Positions 21,561-36,446 of a DNA stretch of 64,000 nucleotides are shown here, one piece after another. Location: positions 2,350,706 through 2,414,705 of the forward strand of contig NW_023503302.1 of assembly GCF_014529535.1 (NCBI RefSeq), written 5' to 3'. The notes below the pieces were generated by a model that had not been told where the DNA came from, ran no database searches, and worked only from the letters and a program-made list of their open reading frames with translations. Origin of the DNA: Bradysia coprophila. Taxonomy: Eukaryota > Arthropoda > Insecta > Diptera > Sciaridae. The translations under genes and the position numbers were made by a program. Numbering within the stretch: the first letter of the stretch is position 1; each line of letters starts with the position of its first letter.

Positions 21561-24500
21561 CCTCTCAATAAATTAAAATTTTAGGTCAACTTGAAATTTG
21601 TGTTACATTTGAAAGTAACGTCGTACGGGGCTTCGTAATTGCGCTATGCGCAATTTCTAAGATGTACACATTTCATAATAATTTGACTTCAACTACGTTT
21701 ACGGGTGCAATAGGTCTACGGTCAAAGTAGGGTGACAGACGCACTAGGGTCACGTACGCAATATATATACGGGTTCGTACGGGGCTCAGTCGCAGCAAAC
21801 GCTCCGACTGTTCTGATGGCTCATTAATTATTAAAGGTTGTAGTTCGAGCTAGTCGAACACGCACGGAGGCCATCCACTTGGGCCTATTGTACTTACAAT
21901 ACTTTACTAATAGCAGTCGGGCACATTGTTTTTTCATTGTAAATTTTTTTGATGCCGCCACCCTAATCCTTTTTAGAATCTTTTAGTGCAACCAGAAATA
22001 ATTGAGTAAGAACGATCATACAAAGAAATACCTCTCAATAAAATAGGGGATTTTTCGATTTGTCTGTATAAATTAGATATTCGGTTAAAAGAATTTTTCC
22101 ATAAAAGGAATGACAAACGTTCAAAAACTAGATTTTCCTTTGATTCGTACTGAGCTCCCAGTGCACCTCACATTTATTCGTTTTCTCATTTTAATTTCTT
22201 TCAAGAACTTTCTGTTCCAATTTGAATTTTATTGATAAACATCAATAAATTTGTCAGTAACAACCGAGGTAATAACTATATTGGTTTTTCGAAATCGATG
22301 CATTCGTTATGTATACGTCCCTCGCTAGGGAAATAAATTCAATTCAATTTCAATCTATAATTTCTCGAAAACTTTCAGTTTATTCTGTTTTCGTCGACGA
22401 AAAATATACAAATGTTTTGCACAAACATCATAACTACATTGATGCTCTTCTCTGTATTCATTTTCTCATGGGTTTGTTGTATACGCTCCTACACTTTTTA
22501 TATGATTCAATCGGCCTGGGACACTCAGATTGTATAGAGATTCTGTAATTTCTGGTGTTAATTTTCTCTGCGTAAATAGTATCTTGGGCGGAAACAGTTT
22601 ATTTGGCGAAAGTCGGACGTCATCCTAGTTTAGGTGAAAGTTTAGTGATACCAGATCGCGTGATAGTTTTCTTTTAAGATCAGTGAACGTGTACTATTTA
22701 CAGTCGTTTCACTCACCGATAAAATGAAAAAGTGAGTGAAAACAACGAAAATAGTTACCTAAAGTAGTTGTAATTTTCAATGGAAAAGTTGATAAAAAGT
22801 GAGTCGAATGAAACACACGTCCGCTCACCATGACGCCTTTTACGTTTATTTTAGTTGAGAAATAGTTATTTCGTAACGCATGGCTTTCAGAAATGTGGAA
22901 TGAGACATTACCAGCACGAGCCGGAGGCGAGTTCTAGAATTTAATTCGCTAAAAAATCCCTTTAGCATAACTTAGGAACAAAGTTTTTTCGGCGACATGT
23001 TCACACTAGTTAGGAAAATGAATATTTCAACCGCAGTTATTTACTGTTCAACGATTTTAATATTGTTTCTTACATCTGCCTCAATTCTTTTTCTTATATT
23101 CAATCTGCTAATACAACGGCTTGAAATCCGCTGTAAATGGTCGAATGGTTTTTATCGCACACTCAATTCATCAAAAACGATTTTATTTTTAAAATAATTT
23201 TCGAAGATGTGAATAATTTTTACCGACATTTTTTTATATTTTCAAAGTAAACACCCACTGCGTTCACCCTCATCACATATTTGAATTTTAAATATTTTTC
23301 TCTTTTAATTACCACGGCATAACTTTTTAATTTGAAAATCATTAAACTCGAAAAAAATGTGTATAATTGCAACTAAAATCATCGTCATTCGTCACAATTC
23401 AAATAAAAAAATGTCGTTTTGGCTTTGCCTAAAGTTGAATAAGCTGGATTGGGATTTTAAGGCTTAAAAACCATCAACATGTCAAATGTGAAGAATAGAA
23501 TGTGCAAAATTGGCATTTCGATATGCATCATGCGTTTCAGTGGAAAATGTTGCAAATTGATTATATTTTCTATCCGGCATATTCCACGGTAATTGATTTT
23601 GTAGATCCTCTTAACAGTATTGCCAGAGTCGTAATGAGACAGGTATCCACGTCTTATGTATCTACGATACGACAATATGATTTCCAAGTATTTCGTAAAT
23701 TAATCTTTACATCGAATCGACGAAATTTATCCGCGTCAAACAGTATTCCAGTTAAATTTTTGTAACATGGCTCACCGTAATGAACATTGTAACAACAGGA
23801 TTGGGAACCTCGGTTGGCCTGTAGAGGCGCCAGGTAAAATATCCACGTAAAGCAATAGCAGTGAAGTTGGTCCACAAAAAAGTAGAGGGCTGCTAAATTT
23901 ATGACACAATGTAATTATAGGAAAATCTATTACATTGGAGCTTTAGTTTCCAAACGGCATTTCCCTATAACCAACGACAACATTTAGGTCATTCATAATA
24001 TTGTTACTTAGGTACCTTCAAAACGCTAATCACATGTTGGTATTTTGTCGCACATGAATGTTGTCAACTCATCTTCGATTCACATCTGGTACGATAAAAT
24101 ACCAAAATACGAAACTTGCCTTGCGTTAGTACAATAAAAGTACGTTTATACAACCGAGTGATAAATGCTTTTTTAGGCACTAGATGTGTAGATTGTCACT
24201 CGAGGCCGCAGACAGAATTTAGAAGCAATTACGACTTTTTTTTTATTATTTAGCAGTTGCAATTTACTTGAGTTATGCAATATTGGATGAAATCATAGGC
24301 AGTCAAAGCGGTTCACATCGCCACGTCGTTAGCTACTTTACCATGCATTTGCCGTTATGTACCCATATATCCTATTTATATTGACGGATCTGAACCTGTA
24401 TGTCGCACTCAGGTCATACTTTTTAATTATACGAGTTCGCATCATTTTACAAAAAAAAAGTCAGCTATTTGTTCACATTTTAGGTCGTTATATTTTTGTA

Positions 24501-24900
24501 ATTAACATCAAAAATATAGATTTTCACAACGCAGGCGAGAACATAGTCATTTTCTCCTCTTGGAAACTTCTAAACCTTTTGTTGTAAAAAAAACGTTGTG
24601 TTTACATCGGGACATTTTTTTCATCCCTCGTTGAACAAATAACTATTGTTACTTTTCACGAATCTACACAAAACCATTTTTTAATTAGAATTTTTACAAT
24701 GCAGTTTTTATAAAAACTACAAACGAGAAAAGTTACAGTACGATCCCGAGGACGACGAGTTAGACTACTATATAAAGTTCCTTGGACAAAAGACAACAAC
24801 CATTTTTTCTAGTTTCGTTATTCATACCGGGATGGATGCGAATGCAATGATGGTATTACCAACAAAATTATGTTATTCCCATTTTTTCGCGTTTGGGAGG
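21561..24900. other. Long AT-rich stretch without recognised genes
   Basis: Near 21610-21870 there is GC-richer, repeat-like sequence ('cgtacgggg' twice, palindrome 'gcgctatgcgc'). The rest shows only short chance frames and homopolymer runs. It could be intergenic or intronic. Confidence 0.4.
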
Positions 24901-25240
24901 TTAAGAGCAATGGACCCTCTGCAAATTTGTAGCCTACATTTATGCAAAAAAAAATTCGCTTTTTGATGATTTCTCCGAATAAAAAGCTTTTTTTGAAAAA
25001 GTAAAACCATTAAAGCACATAAAAGAAAAATTGGTTTGTGGGTGATAGCGTATCCCAGTTAGAGAAACCTTTGCAGATTGTGTCCATTTATAAACCAATT
25101 TTCCGGTAAAAGAAACACATTTTTGCGTGTTCTAATGATTTTACTTTTTCAAAGATTTTGGCTCAGAGAAATCAAAGAAAAACGAATATATTTCCGCCTA
25201 AATGTTGGCTACAAATTTGCAAATGGTCCATTGATCTTAA
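24901..25240. repeat. Inverted repeat, about 340 bp
   Basis: 24901-25025 and 25124-25240 are imperfect inverted copies. Anchors are gcaaatttgtagcc / ggctacaaatttgc and 'atggacc/ggtccat'. The loop is about 100 bp. Old MITE or local inverted duplication; no target duplication found. Confidence 0.65.
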
Positions 25241-28200
25241 TAGCATTTTGTATATTTGGTTTTGTCTGCTTAGATGAAAACCGTCTCCTAACGAAAATCG
25301 GGAAATTTCTCTACTGACAGGAAGTTGGAAACGAATGATCTTCAACCTGGGTTTCTGCTTCTCTTTTGAGGAGCCTCCACAAACTAATCTTGGTCTATTT
25401 AGAGACCTCACGATCAGTCTTTTATTGACAATAACAAGTACAGTCTGCAAATGCTCTAGGAGATAGGCGCTTAATTCTCACCTAAATGTAGGCTAGAATT
25501 CAGTGTGCACATCGTTGAAGCAATCACTGCAACCTCCCAAATAATCAAGCCTCAGTGAACTTTTAAGCGTTACCAATGCGATACAATCTCCAGAAAATTT
25601 TATGCAGAATTGTCAGACACAGGAATCGATGTTCGATTGCGTCACTCAACTCTTTTAAAATTGTTCTACAAGAGACTAAATTGGCGTTGAGCTCTAAGCG
25701 AAGCTTTTTGACAAAACGCATGTTGAAACTAAAACATTATGTGTCAATCTGTAGAAAATACTTCGATAACTGTACTTTTGATAAGCTTCAGACTTTGAAA
25801 GTTTTAAAATTATATCCTTTGCATTCCATGAACTGATAGACTTCATGTATGGATTGGTGTGTCATCAGAATTTCTAGTTGGATAAATGTTAAGTTCGAGT
25901 GAAAATATGCTTTTAATAAAAATTGTTTCCTATTGCCAAGCTTGACGCTGTTAACACATAAAACAAATCTTTATTGCTTTCTACAGGGCTTTCTATAAAA
26001 AAATAATAAAAAAATAAATCTCATACAACAGTGTACACACAACGATTCCATATCACGAAACATAACACACAAATATAGCTGATTACATTCACCTCAAAAA
26101 ATAATAAATTCAACGACAGATTTTCCGTAGAAAATATCCCCATGTAATTCAACAATCCACCTATATGAGGCATAAAACCCACATTCCATCGAATTTGAAA
26201 AAAATAAATTCTAACTATCAGTGTGCAGGTCACGTTTAACCCTCTCTCCTCTGGGATATTTTCATACAATACAAAATAAATAGTAGAAAGAAATCAGAAA
26301 TCGATCCTTAGTTCGGTTTTTTTTTCTTGCCTCCCATACATGCTCCATATCTCTAATTTTCCCTTTTTCAAAGGAATAGACATAAAACATGAATAATACA
26401 AATAGCCTGTAATTTTTTGGGCAAAGAGTTCATATGACTGTAAGGTATTAAGAAGAAATTCATTTTACGTAGCGTACATAGACTTGTGTGTCCTTCTTAT
26501 ATCTCACTCTATACACATCCACCTTGCAGGAATGGAAATGCCTATAAAAAGGACGAAACAAGTAAAAAAAAAAATGTCGAATGCTCTTACAATAAAACTA
26601 CATTATGTAAAAGGCATATAATGCGATTATCCTGACGGAGAGAAATAAAAGGTTAGTGGGACACAATACGTTTTATTTCGGAACGTGTATTTCGTTCACA
26701 CACCAGAATGAGTGGTATACACACTTCGATTATTGTAGGGTATGCCGAGTGTTTTTTGGGGGGTGAATTGAGACTTGACATTTTGATTGAGAAATTTATA
26801 ACGTTTTAGTGCGAAAACGATAGATTCGAGTTTCCGTGTCGAGTCTCGGAAAGTCAATTCAAAAAGGTTATATAAATGGACAATTTTGATACGCCTTCCC
26901 ACACTCATTAATTGTCTTATTTCGGGTGTTCTTTTCTGGGTTGAACGTAAACCAAACGGAATCAGAACATAATTACAGTAGTTTCGGTGTGTACAGGTCT
27001 ATCCAAGCTTTGCCGAGCATTTGAATACGCACGATAATCTTTTGAAACGCTCACACCCGTGAAATGTTTTAACATTTTAATAATAATTAAACATAAGTTT
27101 GGCAGGTGCAGAATTTCGAGAAGGTAGAATAATCATTCTCAAGTCACAAGCCCGTGAAATGAAACATTGAGCTGATGGTGTAGCGCTTGTTATTAAAATA
27201 ATAATCAAATTGTGTAGAGGTACTTCGTGAAATTTTAATTGGAACATTAACGGTATGAAACATTACGGCAGATGATAATACTATACTATGTTCGTAAAAG
27301 TGAGCAGATATAATAACTATAAGAACATCACAAACTAACTGTTATGTACCAGTGCCATGTCACAGTTCATGATATATATAATTCACTTTGATGATAAAAT
27401 CACTTATCGATTCAATTAAATTTGAATTCGAGTTATTTCAAGCCACTTTAATAATTGATACAGAATCCGATTTTCCCAATGTGATATGCACCGCTTAGGA
27501 CGTGTATGTGTATTATAGTTTCACATTACTTTTAATGTAATTTATTGATCACATCGAGCAAATTTTGCAACAAAGCAAATAACTGACCCTTAAGCCTTAA
27601 GCAGATACAATAGTTCCAACAAAACATTGAAATGTAAGCTTCCGGATCCGATTTATCTATAACTAAACCATTTTATTAGAAACAGTAAAATTTTCTGCCG
27701 TAAAGTCTACCGAAAGCTGAATTCAGTTCTTTTGTATACTTATACATAACCGAACATCCTTTGTATTGTGCTTAAAACAAAAAACTGACACGGTCACATA
27801 TGACAACTCCATGCCTTCGGAATATAAATACTGCAGAACCAAATCTGAGTATAAAATGAAAAAAGACATATTCAATTGCGGTCACGTGGAAACAAAATAC
27901 AAAAAGACATTAACGGCAGCATTGGTTTCTGAAATTGTAGAACCACAAAAGCTTTTAGGAGAGAAGTAAAATATTTTATAAAATGTGCATACTACATAGA
28001 CAAAACCATCAGAAACATCTGGACCGACAAAATTTACGTGCTACCAGCTTGAACTTTTGGTCAGAAATATATGTTATTGATTTCCCTTTTACTGGCTCAC
28101 AGCTAGCAGTTAAAATTAATTTTCAACATGTGGTTATTTTGGATGACTATGAAAATGGGTATGTAATGTGCAGATAGGTCATAAAAGCTTTTTCGAAAGC

Positions 28201-29170
28201 GATAAAATTTTGTGGTTTGGTCGTGATTTCGGTTTTTTTTCCAAATGTTGTGTTGCCCAAACTTTCTGTATGAGTAATACGCAATGAGTCACTAGTTAAA
28301 AATTATGTTAATTGTTTCCACCACCACAAATTTCCAGCAAAATTATTATTGTGTCGGACACAGGGAAATTACTTTATTTTTTGAATATACTCATTGCCAT
28401 CACCATACTGGTGGTTATGATCTCAACTTCGTACTTTGACTCTCTCAGCAGTCTCTAGTAGTGACGCAAAGTATTTTTATTGTCGTTACGTATATGTGTG
28501 TGCCCTTGTACCACAGAAAATTGTCCTTGTTCAGTCACCAACAAAAGCGTTGATTATTTTGACCACATGCTAAGAAGTATCTCATTACTTGAGGATCGAG
28601 ACTTGCCTCCGGTCTCTCCTAAACTAAAAGCATTTATCAATCGATGGCATAAATAACTGTATTACGACAACGTCGTTGTATTATGGTCTGACATTTACGA
28701 ACATTTAAATGGCATAAAAACCATGAAATACGTAATAATACCACGTAAGTGCTGTGAACTAGGTGATCTTCGAAATTTGCTAAATTTTCTATGAAAAATA
28801 ACAACTTTTTGTAAGGTTTAGTCGGTTTAGTTTAAAGTTCTAAAACGAATAATGAATCAGGTGCTATCATATCAAAACCAGATTTCACGTGACTGAAATG
28901 CTTATTGCTTCAATTTTCACCTGGAAGAAAGGCTATGTAATGTACGGAGGAGAGATCAGGTAAGCGAACGCCTAACTTTGTTCTCTTAAGCTTTTGGAAG
29001 TTAACCAGGCGGAAGTTCATTCTAGAACTGGCACGAATTTAGCTAAATAATCGAATATACAATAGGGCTAAAATTTGTTCATTTATTCGAATAAAATACT
29101 AGGTCACACCTTTTGGGCGGGTATGTCCCTTGACTTACACTTTTTTAGTCAGGGTAAGGGTTATGGAGGG
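25241..29170. other. Long AT-rich stretch without recognised genes
   Basis: Short frames only, none with motifs, splice-consistent extension or unusual composition. TA-rich dinucleotide tracts near 26000-26050 and 26500-26650. Confidence 0.4.
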
Positions 29171-29640
29171 TAAGGTGGAATTATTTTTGACCACTTTTTG
29201 AGCTCTCAATTTTCTTAAAAATTTTCAATTTTCAATCATAAATAAAATATGACTCGTGTAGATTACGGCCCTCGCTTCGCTCTGGCCGTAAACTTCCCAC
29301 ACGTATGAGCTGTCTATTATTCTGTTTGATTGCCTTTTTGTTACATCAGAGTAGATGCGAAGTTTGTTTTGTGAATGTGGGACGAGGACTTTTTCACAAA
29401 ATAAAAAAGTGCGATAGATGTTCTTCTCTTACACTTTTGCGTAAAAAAAAGGAAGTCACATGGTCACATGGTGAGAAATTTATTGGTAGACCGAGAAAAA
29501 ATAATCCCTCGATTTCCCATTCACAAAACCTTCAATCGTGAATAAAATGTCACGACTCGTGTGAATTACGGCCCTCGATTTTCTCTGGACGCAAACTTCA
29601 CACTCGTAAAATTTTTACAATATTCTCTTTGATTCATTTA
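29171..29640. repeat. Two diverged direct copies of a repeat
   Basis: Copies at about 29215-29330 and 29510-29640 share 'actcgtgt(g/a)gattacggccctcg' cores and flanks 'aat(c/g)(a/g)taaataaaat'. Each core is itself a weak hairpin (gtgt...ttacggcc / ggccgtaa...cacacg). Confidence 0.55.
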
Positions 29641-29936
29641 ATTCCACATATTTAAAAAAAAGAATCATCCAAATTGGTTAAAAATTACACAAGTTATCGT
29701 GCCCTCAACGATTTTTTGTTAACCACATTTAACGTTTTTCATAGCATTTCATACATTTTCAATCACAGTGAACCTTTCAGTCAAGGGAATAACACGCCAG
29801 GCATTTTCATCTTGTACTTGTACTCTGCTACTTAAAGTATTTTTTGAACCGATCGAGACGAATGAGTAACTTCTAGCAAATAAATTTCTCAATTTCTCTA
29901 CTCGCGTTACACTCAACACGTTACAGTGAACGACAT

Positions 29937-30016
29937 CTCACTGTCATTTTTTTCAGAGAATGTCATTGTGAATTTGCAATGACACAATAAAATTCTCAGA
30001 AAAATTTGACAGTGAG
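29937..30016. repeat. 80-bp hairpin
   Basis: CTCACTGTCA arm at 29937 pairs with TGACAGTGAG at 30007-30016. Inner arms 'ttcagagaatg / attctcagaa' extend the stem. Similar 'gacagtgag/gacagtaaacgtcagtg' words lie just to the right. Confidence 0.55.
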
Positions 30017-33000
30017 ACATTTGAGATTATACTTGGAAACATATCCAAAATGAATTCAAATATAAAATTTTTGACAGTAAACGTCAGTGAAATTTAGACA
30101 TGAATTTGATTCAGCTGTTTTTTTGTATACAATCATCGCAATTAAACTTTTTTATGTGTTCGACGTCCTACAGTTTTACAGTCTTCATGTCAATGCGAAC
30201 GAAATTGTGTTTTTTAGATGGGTTTAGATTTGAGAGACTACGTATTCAAACTCTTCGGTATATGGCTTGACGATGCTTCATAAATACATCGCAAAAACTT
30301 GAAATTTTTTATAAAGGGCGACATCTAGACTCCATATTGCCACAACCAATGCAGTGTGATATGTATGCAAATCTCATATACAATAAATTTTGCCGTTATT
30401 TTTTATTGACAGTCAGAAAACTAATCGAATAGAAATTATAAGACATGGCACATGCTAATGCCGAAATAATAATGTCGAAAAATAAATGGGGGAATCATGA
30501 TGATGATGGCTTTCTCGATAGTTTTCACCAAGAAAAACATCTGAAAATATGCGACTGAAATTGTATTGAATTCTATTCAATCCATTATAAACCAACTATG
30601 AATCTCAGAATAGCAACTTTAGAATCATTTCTGCTGATGCCTAATGATACCTAATGATGCCACCAGTGTATTTTTTAATTTACACTGCGTACATAATTTA
30701 AGCTTTCATGGCAGACCCATTCGGTTTGTAGGTAACTTCTGGATATCACAAAATACAATTACATTGTGTTTAAGTATTTAAGCTTTTACAGACGTCCGCT
30801 GTCTACAGTGACGAGTAAAACGACCAATGGGCCCTGACTAATGTTCTCTTATATAATTAAATTTGTGTTTTATGATCTTATGATCATCTATTCACAAATA
30901 GATGATACTAAGCAAAAAGATTGTACCGGCTGTAGAACGAAAAATACAGAATTTGTAATTTGTACTATACCGTCAACAACCAATGTGCCGAAAATCCATT
31001 GTGATATATTTGTACGTGCAATCTTAACTGTATTTCAGCAATTTTAAACTGCCACTGACCCCTAAACGTAAACAACGGTGCTGATTTGTCGATGTAGGTC
31101 AGCAACAACGATCTACGATTTCTGTTACACTATGTACATTCAAATGGAACTCCTAAGTTCCACATTACCTAACTATAGCATACTGAAAGCACTGGAACAT
31201 ATGATTTCGAAAAGTTGCAAAATATTTTCAAAACTATTGGCACGATTAAATGCAATCAGAGACCAAACATAATGTTTGTCTGTGTGTCGAACCATTGTTA
31301 CGTATTTTCCTGCGATAAGTAAGAAATTTACGGTTTGCTGTCGATTCAATACATTTATTGGTTAATGACTCGTGAAAAATATAAACTTTTTAAAGGATTA
31401 CAATGAATGTTCAACATTCAGTTCAATGAAGTTGTATATCAATTGGGAATCATGGGATGATGGTTTTTTTTTTCATTCGTGTATACACGCATTCCGTACA
31501 TTACACATGGAAACCAAACAAAAGAACATCAACATAAAAATACTTTTAAGGCTGTGATGGTCTTTATATTAAAGACGGATGGATGGATCAATATCCATTT
31601 CAGATTTTGTCTTGAATTGATAATGTTCTCCTTCGCTTCGTTTTTTTTTTATATTTTGCGTATATTGAAACAACAATACAGTGAGATATGTAAAAAATTT
31701 TTATCTTGATTAGGTTTAATGGGTCGTTTTATGCGAAAGATAAGTGATATCACCATTTGGCATGAAAATGCTATGTTTATGCATGCAAAGCCAGAAATGG
31801 TATTTTATTATAATAAAAGAAAGTTGTAAAATGTTTGAAAGTATGTGAATGTTCCATAAAAGTGTAGCTGATTAGAGAACGATTTTATGGAAAATAAAAA
31901 GACTGGTAATCGCAAAGTAAAAAAATAAATAAATATTTTCGAACTAAGACTTCATTAAATTAAGTTTTACGGCTTCTCAATCGTAAAACAAAAGTATATT
32001 TATGCTGGAGGCTCTCTGAAACGAGGTTTCAACATGATCATTTTGTCCCATTAATACATTTCCAGCTCTATTCAATGAATTTGCGAACGAATTTTGATGA
32101 TTTCGTGATTCGAAGTAGTGGCTTGTGAGATGGTTAAATGCGGGAATGTTTTTACTTAGGGTTGTGACATACCGTCAATAGTCCAATAAAATGAGGTTGT
32201 TTTGAACATATTTGAAAAGTTGCAGTTGTAATGCTGTACACATCAGAAAAATTGGAGAAACAGGACAGTACGGCAGAAAATCGCTCTGATGTTCGCTCGA
32301 AGAAGAGAAGGCTATTCGCACTTTGTGCATTTAATCTTTATTTCGCAATTTTTTACTAGACTGAAAAGCTTATTGTGACATAATTAATGAAGCATTGACT
32401 TAAATCAAGCATAAATATTCTCAAAGTGCTCAGATACCACCTCTTGAAGTCAAAATTTCCGACCTTCGACAAAAATATTATTTTTGTGTTTTCGTACACC
32501 TAATTTCGACCTTTGTCGCTAAAAAATAGCTCACCACCATGGAATAACATTTATACCCATCGATATAATATAGGGTAGATAAGTAATGTCAAAGCAACTT
32601 TATGCGGAAAGATCACATGGATGTATGTGTAACGTAACTTACGTTTTGAGAAAGCGCGCGAAATAATGTCATACAAATATTTGAAAATAATTTAAACTCT
32701 GCATTTCTCAATTTCCTTTTTTTCTTCGTTTTGTGTTGTGATTCGTATTTTTTGCACTTGTATATGTGCTATATTTCCGAAATTTCGTTCTTCGTGTCTC
32801 ATTATCTACAGTATATTATATCGATGTTTATACCATTAATGGTACTAATCAAAAAAACATTAATTAACTAGATGCTTTGCTGTGGCGCACATTTTACGCA
32901 CATCAAAATAAAAATGTCGAAAAAGGACATAGTAGATTCCTTGGAATATAAATTTTTAAAGGAACACGGTTCATATTGACAATATCCACGCCCCAATTTG

Positions 33001-34132
33001 ATTGACCAAAAAATTTGATCTAGACGAATCAGTGATTAATCACTACGTTGATTTATTATGATTAGCAACTAACTTACGACGCGACGATTAAAATAGTTAA
33101 TCACGTGATTATCATTTGGTTAATCATGTTAATCATCATTCCCCCACGTCCACACCTACATGTAGCGCCAAAAATACAACATTAGGCAACTTGTTACATA
33201 AACAGAACAGCTATAAATCATAAATCATATGCTTTTACTGTATCCTACTATTCCATACATGACCTACAATACCGTTCGGCTAAAAAAGGGATCTAATTTG
33301 ACATTACAAGGTAAACATCAATAAATGTTCTAAAAATATATCAGAAAACCGAAAATTTGTCTGAACCTTTAACAGCTGCTCGTATATTTTACATCACGTA
33401 TCACCTTTTAACTGGTGCGTATAAAAGAACAATCGTATTTATCAAACATATCCAATCAAAATAATGTGTCAGAATGTCATGAATTATCTAGACGACAGTC
33501 TGAATTTTCCAAGTTTCTGTCAAACACTGACAAAAGTGTCTGTTCGGTAAAAGATCTACATTATATTGAAGTATATATTCCTTTTTGATTATTTTACCAC
33601 CTACCCTGTTTCAATGCTATATTTATATACACAAATTTACCATGCAGAATGTTTTCTTTTTCTTTCTTTTTTTTTTGTTGAATCATATTATTCATTATTA
33701 TCACCGATAATAATATAATGTCACAAACAGAGATCAATACGGATAGAGTCATGTTCTGGACAATGGCGGAACATGATGACACATTTTCAATGTCTTTAAT
33801 TGGTTTCTGCATAACATTTTCTCATTTTACTCGTCCAGTCGGAAATTTATGAGAAATTCATATTGCTTAAAAAAAGTTGTGCTGAGCATACTTTAGGACA
33901 AATCAAAGACAATTTAAATAATAATTATTATGCTTCTGTGAGGGTGTATACAAACGATTGTATACATAGCACACAAATGAGTTCATCAAGAAATTCTCTT
34001 AAATCATTGCTTAAACCCCTTTTCGGAGTAGAGGCTATCAAAGTTGCTTTCCACCAGCAGCCTCTGCATACGACTCTAATTGAGTGATTTTTTTTTTAAT
34101 TTGTAGAGTTAAAAAATTATTCGCTAATGTTC
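30017..34132. other. Long AT-rich stretch without recognised genes
   Basis: Contains a palindromic word cluster 'gattaatca/gttaatcacgtgattat' near 33025-33140 that may be a relic MITE, and a 'tatctattcacaaatagatga' mini-hairpin at 30884-30905. No gene seen. Confidence 0.4.
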
Positions 34133-34231
34133 ATGCAATTCAGTGATGACATTTGAAACTTACGCCGCCTGTGTGCAATGTCGTGTGAACCTATTTTATT
34201 AGTGCATTAGTGCGATAAAGGATTTGCAAGG
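34133..34231. repeat. Dispersed repeat, copy A
   Basis: About 85% identical to 49159-49254. Shared words: 'tgcaattcagtgatga', 'acttacgccgcctgtg', 'aaaggatttgcaaggg'. Confidence 0.7.
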
Positions 34232-34496
34232 GTTTTTATCGCACTAGTGCTGAAGGCAAATTCTGGAAATTTTCAGAAAATTCTAAAAATCATTTTCATA
34301 TGCTTTTACGTATTATGTACCCTCGCAAAAACAACAAAAATTGTATGTTCTTATACCTTTAATGTGTTAAGCACTTTTTCCACGATAATACTAGGACATT
34401 TTTTCATTTTACATGCTTATGCACGGCAAAGTGCACTTTATATCACTGCTTGTGACAGGGAAAATGCACTTGCCGTCCACAAACATGTAAAATGTG

Positions 34497-34610
34497 TTAC
34501 GTCACTGCTTGTAAATGCTTGTTTAGGTACGTGTGATTACCCCACTCGCCTTCGGCTCGTTCCGCAAATCTCACAATTGTCTAAACAAATATTTACAAAC
34601 AGTGACGTAA
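34497..34610. repeat. Hairpin with 30-bp arms
   Basis: Arms 34497-34526 and 34581-34610 pair with few mismatches (ttacgtcactg / cagtgacgtaa at the tips). The loop carries 'gtgattaccccactcgcct'. Related to the module at 16909-17013. A 140-codon plus-strand frame (34247-34669) runs through it and is probably incidental. Confidence 0.7.
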
Positions 34611-36438
34611 CATACTATTTCGTTCAGAAACAAGCTAATCATCTGTTATGGGCAGCAACAATATATTAAATAAGCAATGACCTACGGTTCATATGGTCTT
34701 ACATGGTAAAATGAATGTTAAAAAAAATTAAGTAAAAGATTTTGTATATAAAATTAGGCAACACATTGAACAACAGAAGTAACAGATTTCATCGTTATGC
34801 GCTTGCCGGTTCTAAACGATTAGAGACAAGAAATTGTATTTTATATTATACGACATCTCTATTTGTAATAACAACTCTCCGGTCACATGTCATGTAACTT
34901 GACAACGGTATCGCATTTTTATGGACATTTCCATGCCAAAGTTTTCTTTTTTTCAGATTCTATGTTGTTTGTCGTCGACAGGTCTTCCTTTATTTCATAC
35001 CGAAGATATGAAAATCAAATATCGAAAAGAAATAAAAATCAAATTTTTCGTATTTTTCGTTTATTATAGATTTCTCTTTTCTGTTAACCAGAAGAGCAAC
35101 AACAACACTTAGTATATGGTGTGTATGCATGTGACATCGAACCCCTTTTTATATATGTTTATCACATCAATCAGAAATTTTTATATAGCAGAAACATCTG
35201 CGTTATACTCTTTTGACATGGAAAATATATATTTTCCAAACGAATTTTATAATAAATATGAGAAAAATTCAATACCTTTTGTGCGTGTACTCTTATAATT
35301 TTCGAAAATGATCTTTAACCCACATTGCTAATGCTTCGTCTGCGTATAATATACATATACAATTTGTATAGTTAGGATCTGTATTTTGTATGAGTATTCC
35401 GCACAGCAAGAGAGAGTTTGAAGAGGCTTTATTGAATGGTACATACAAAGCATAATATATATTGTTTATTTTCAGATAGGCTGTGAAAAAAACATTTTCA
35501 TTTGATATTAGATGGGAATGGGTGTACCTCTTTCTGTTAGTAGTACTTAGGTATATCAACTAGAGTATTTGCTGCGTGTGCTTTTATATCATAACAATGA
35601 AATTGGGAAACTTTAAGGTTTTATTTGAAAAGTATAATGGATTTTTCCTGAAAGATGGATTAGACTCGTCTTGAGGTGATGAGGCGCGGGGGGTTTTCGG
35701 CTGTATACATAGGTATACAAGAACAAGACTAACCATTTGAATGGATTCACAGAGCATAGAGAAGGTTTTCCATTGAAAAGTTTTCGCTAAAATTATAAGC
35801 GTCTTTTGTGTTACGTAGGGGTTACGGTTTACGAGAGTATTAGAAGAAATTTGTTGTCAGATATGGGCTGTGTTCAATACATTATTGTTTGAAGAAAAAA
35901 AAAAACAAATTTTCCTTACCGTAAATGATAATTTTTTCTTTTCCATTCTTTTTTGTTGAAAAAAAAAAGTTCGAATTCGTGAGAAGGAATTATGCTTCAG
36001 GAGCGAGAAAGTTTTTCGCAAAATTCAATTCAATATATTACCAAGTCTAACACAAGTGATTCGGTCGGATATCACGGTTGAAGCCATAAATATTTTGTTC
36101 TACGTTTCATGTAATTTGAACCCCGGAACATTCTTCGATTAAATTGAAATTCAGATTCAAATCTTTTGGCAAATTATTGCGATTGAGTTTGTTTCGCGCT
36201 TACAACTTTTAAACAAATCTGATGGTAAATATATTATTGAGAGCTTGCTCTGTTCGACGAGAAACTTCTGTTGTAATACTTAATCATCGTAAACTGTGAG
36301 CCAATTATGAAACTGAGAGTCCATGATCGAGGTGTATTGTACAATATATCTAATATAACGTCCTTTCTCGTACCGCGGTCCCGATTCACATACCGAATAT
36401 ATATTTTTTCTCAGTTGGGCAACCTTGACAATGGAATG
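34611..36438. other. AT-rich stretch without recognised genes
   Basis: No coding with family features or clear repeats. Confidence 0.4.
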
Positions 36439-36446
36439 ATTCTAAT

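Noticed and set aside
34247..34669. 140-codon plus-strand frame with hydrophobic N-terminus
   Set aside because: Runs straight through a dispersed hairpin; composition is AT-driven and no domain is visible.
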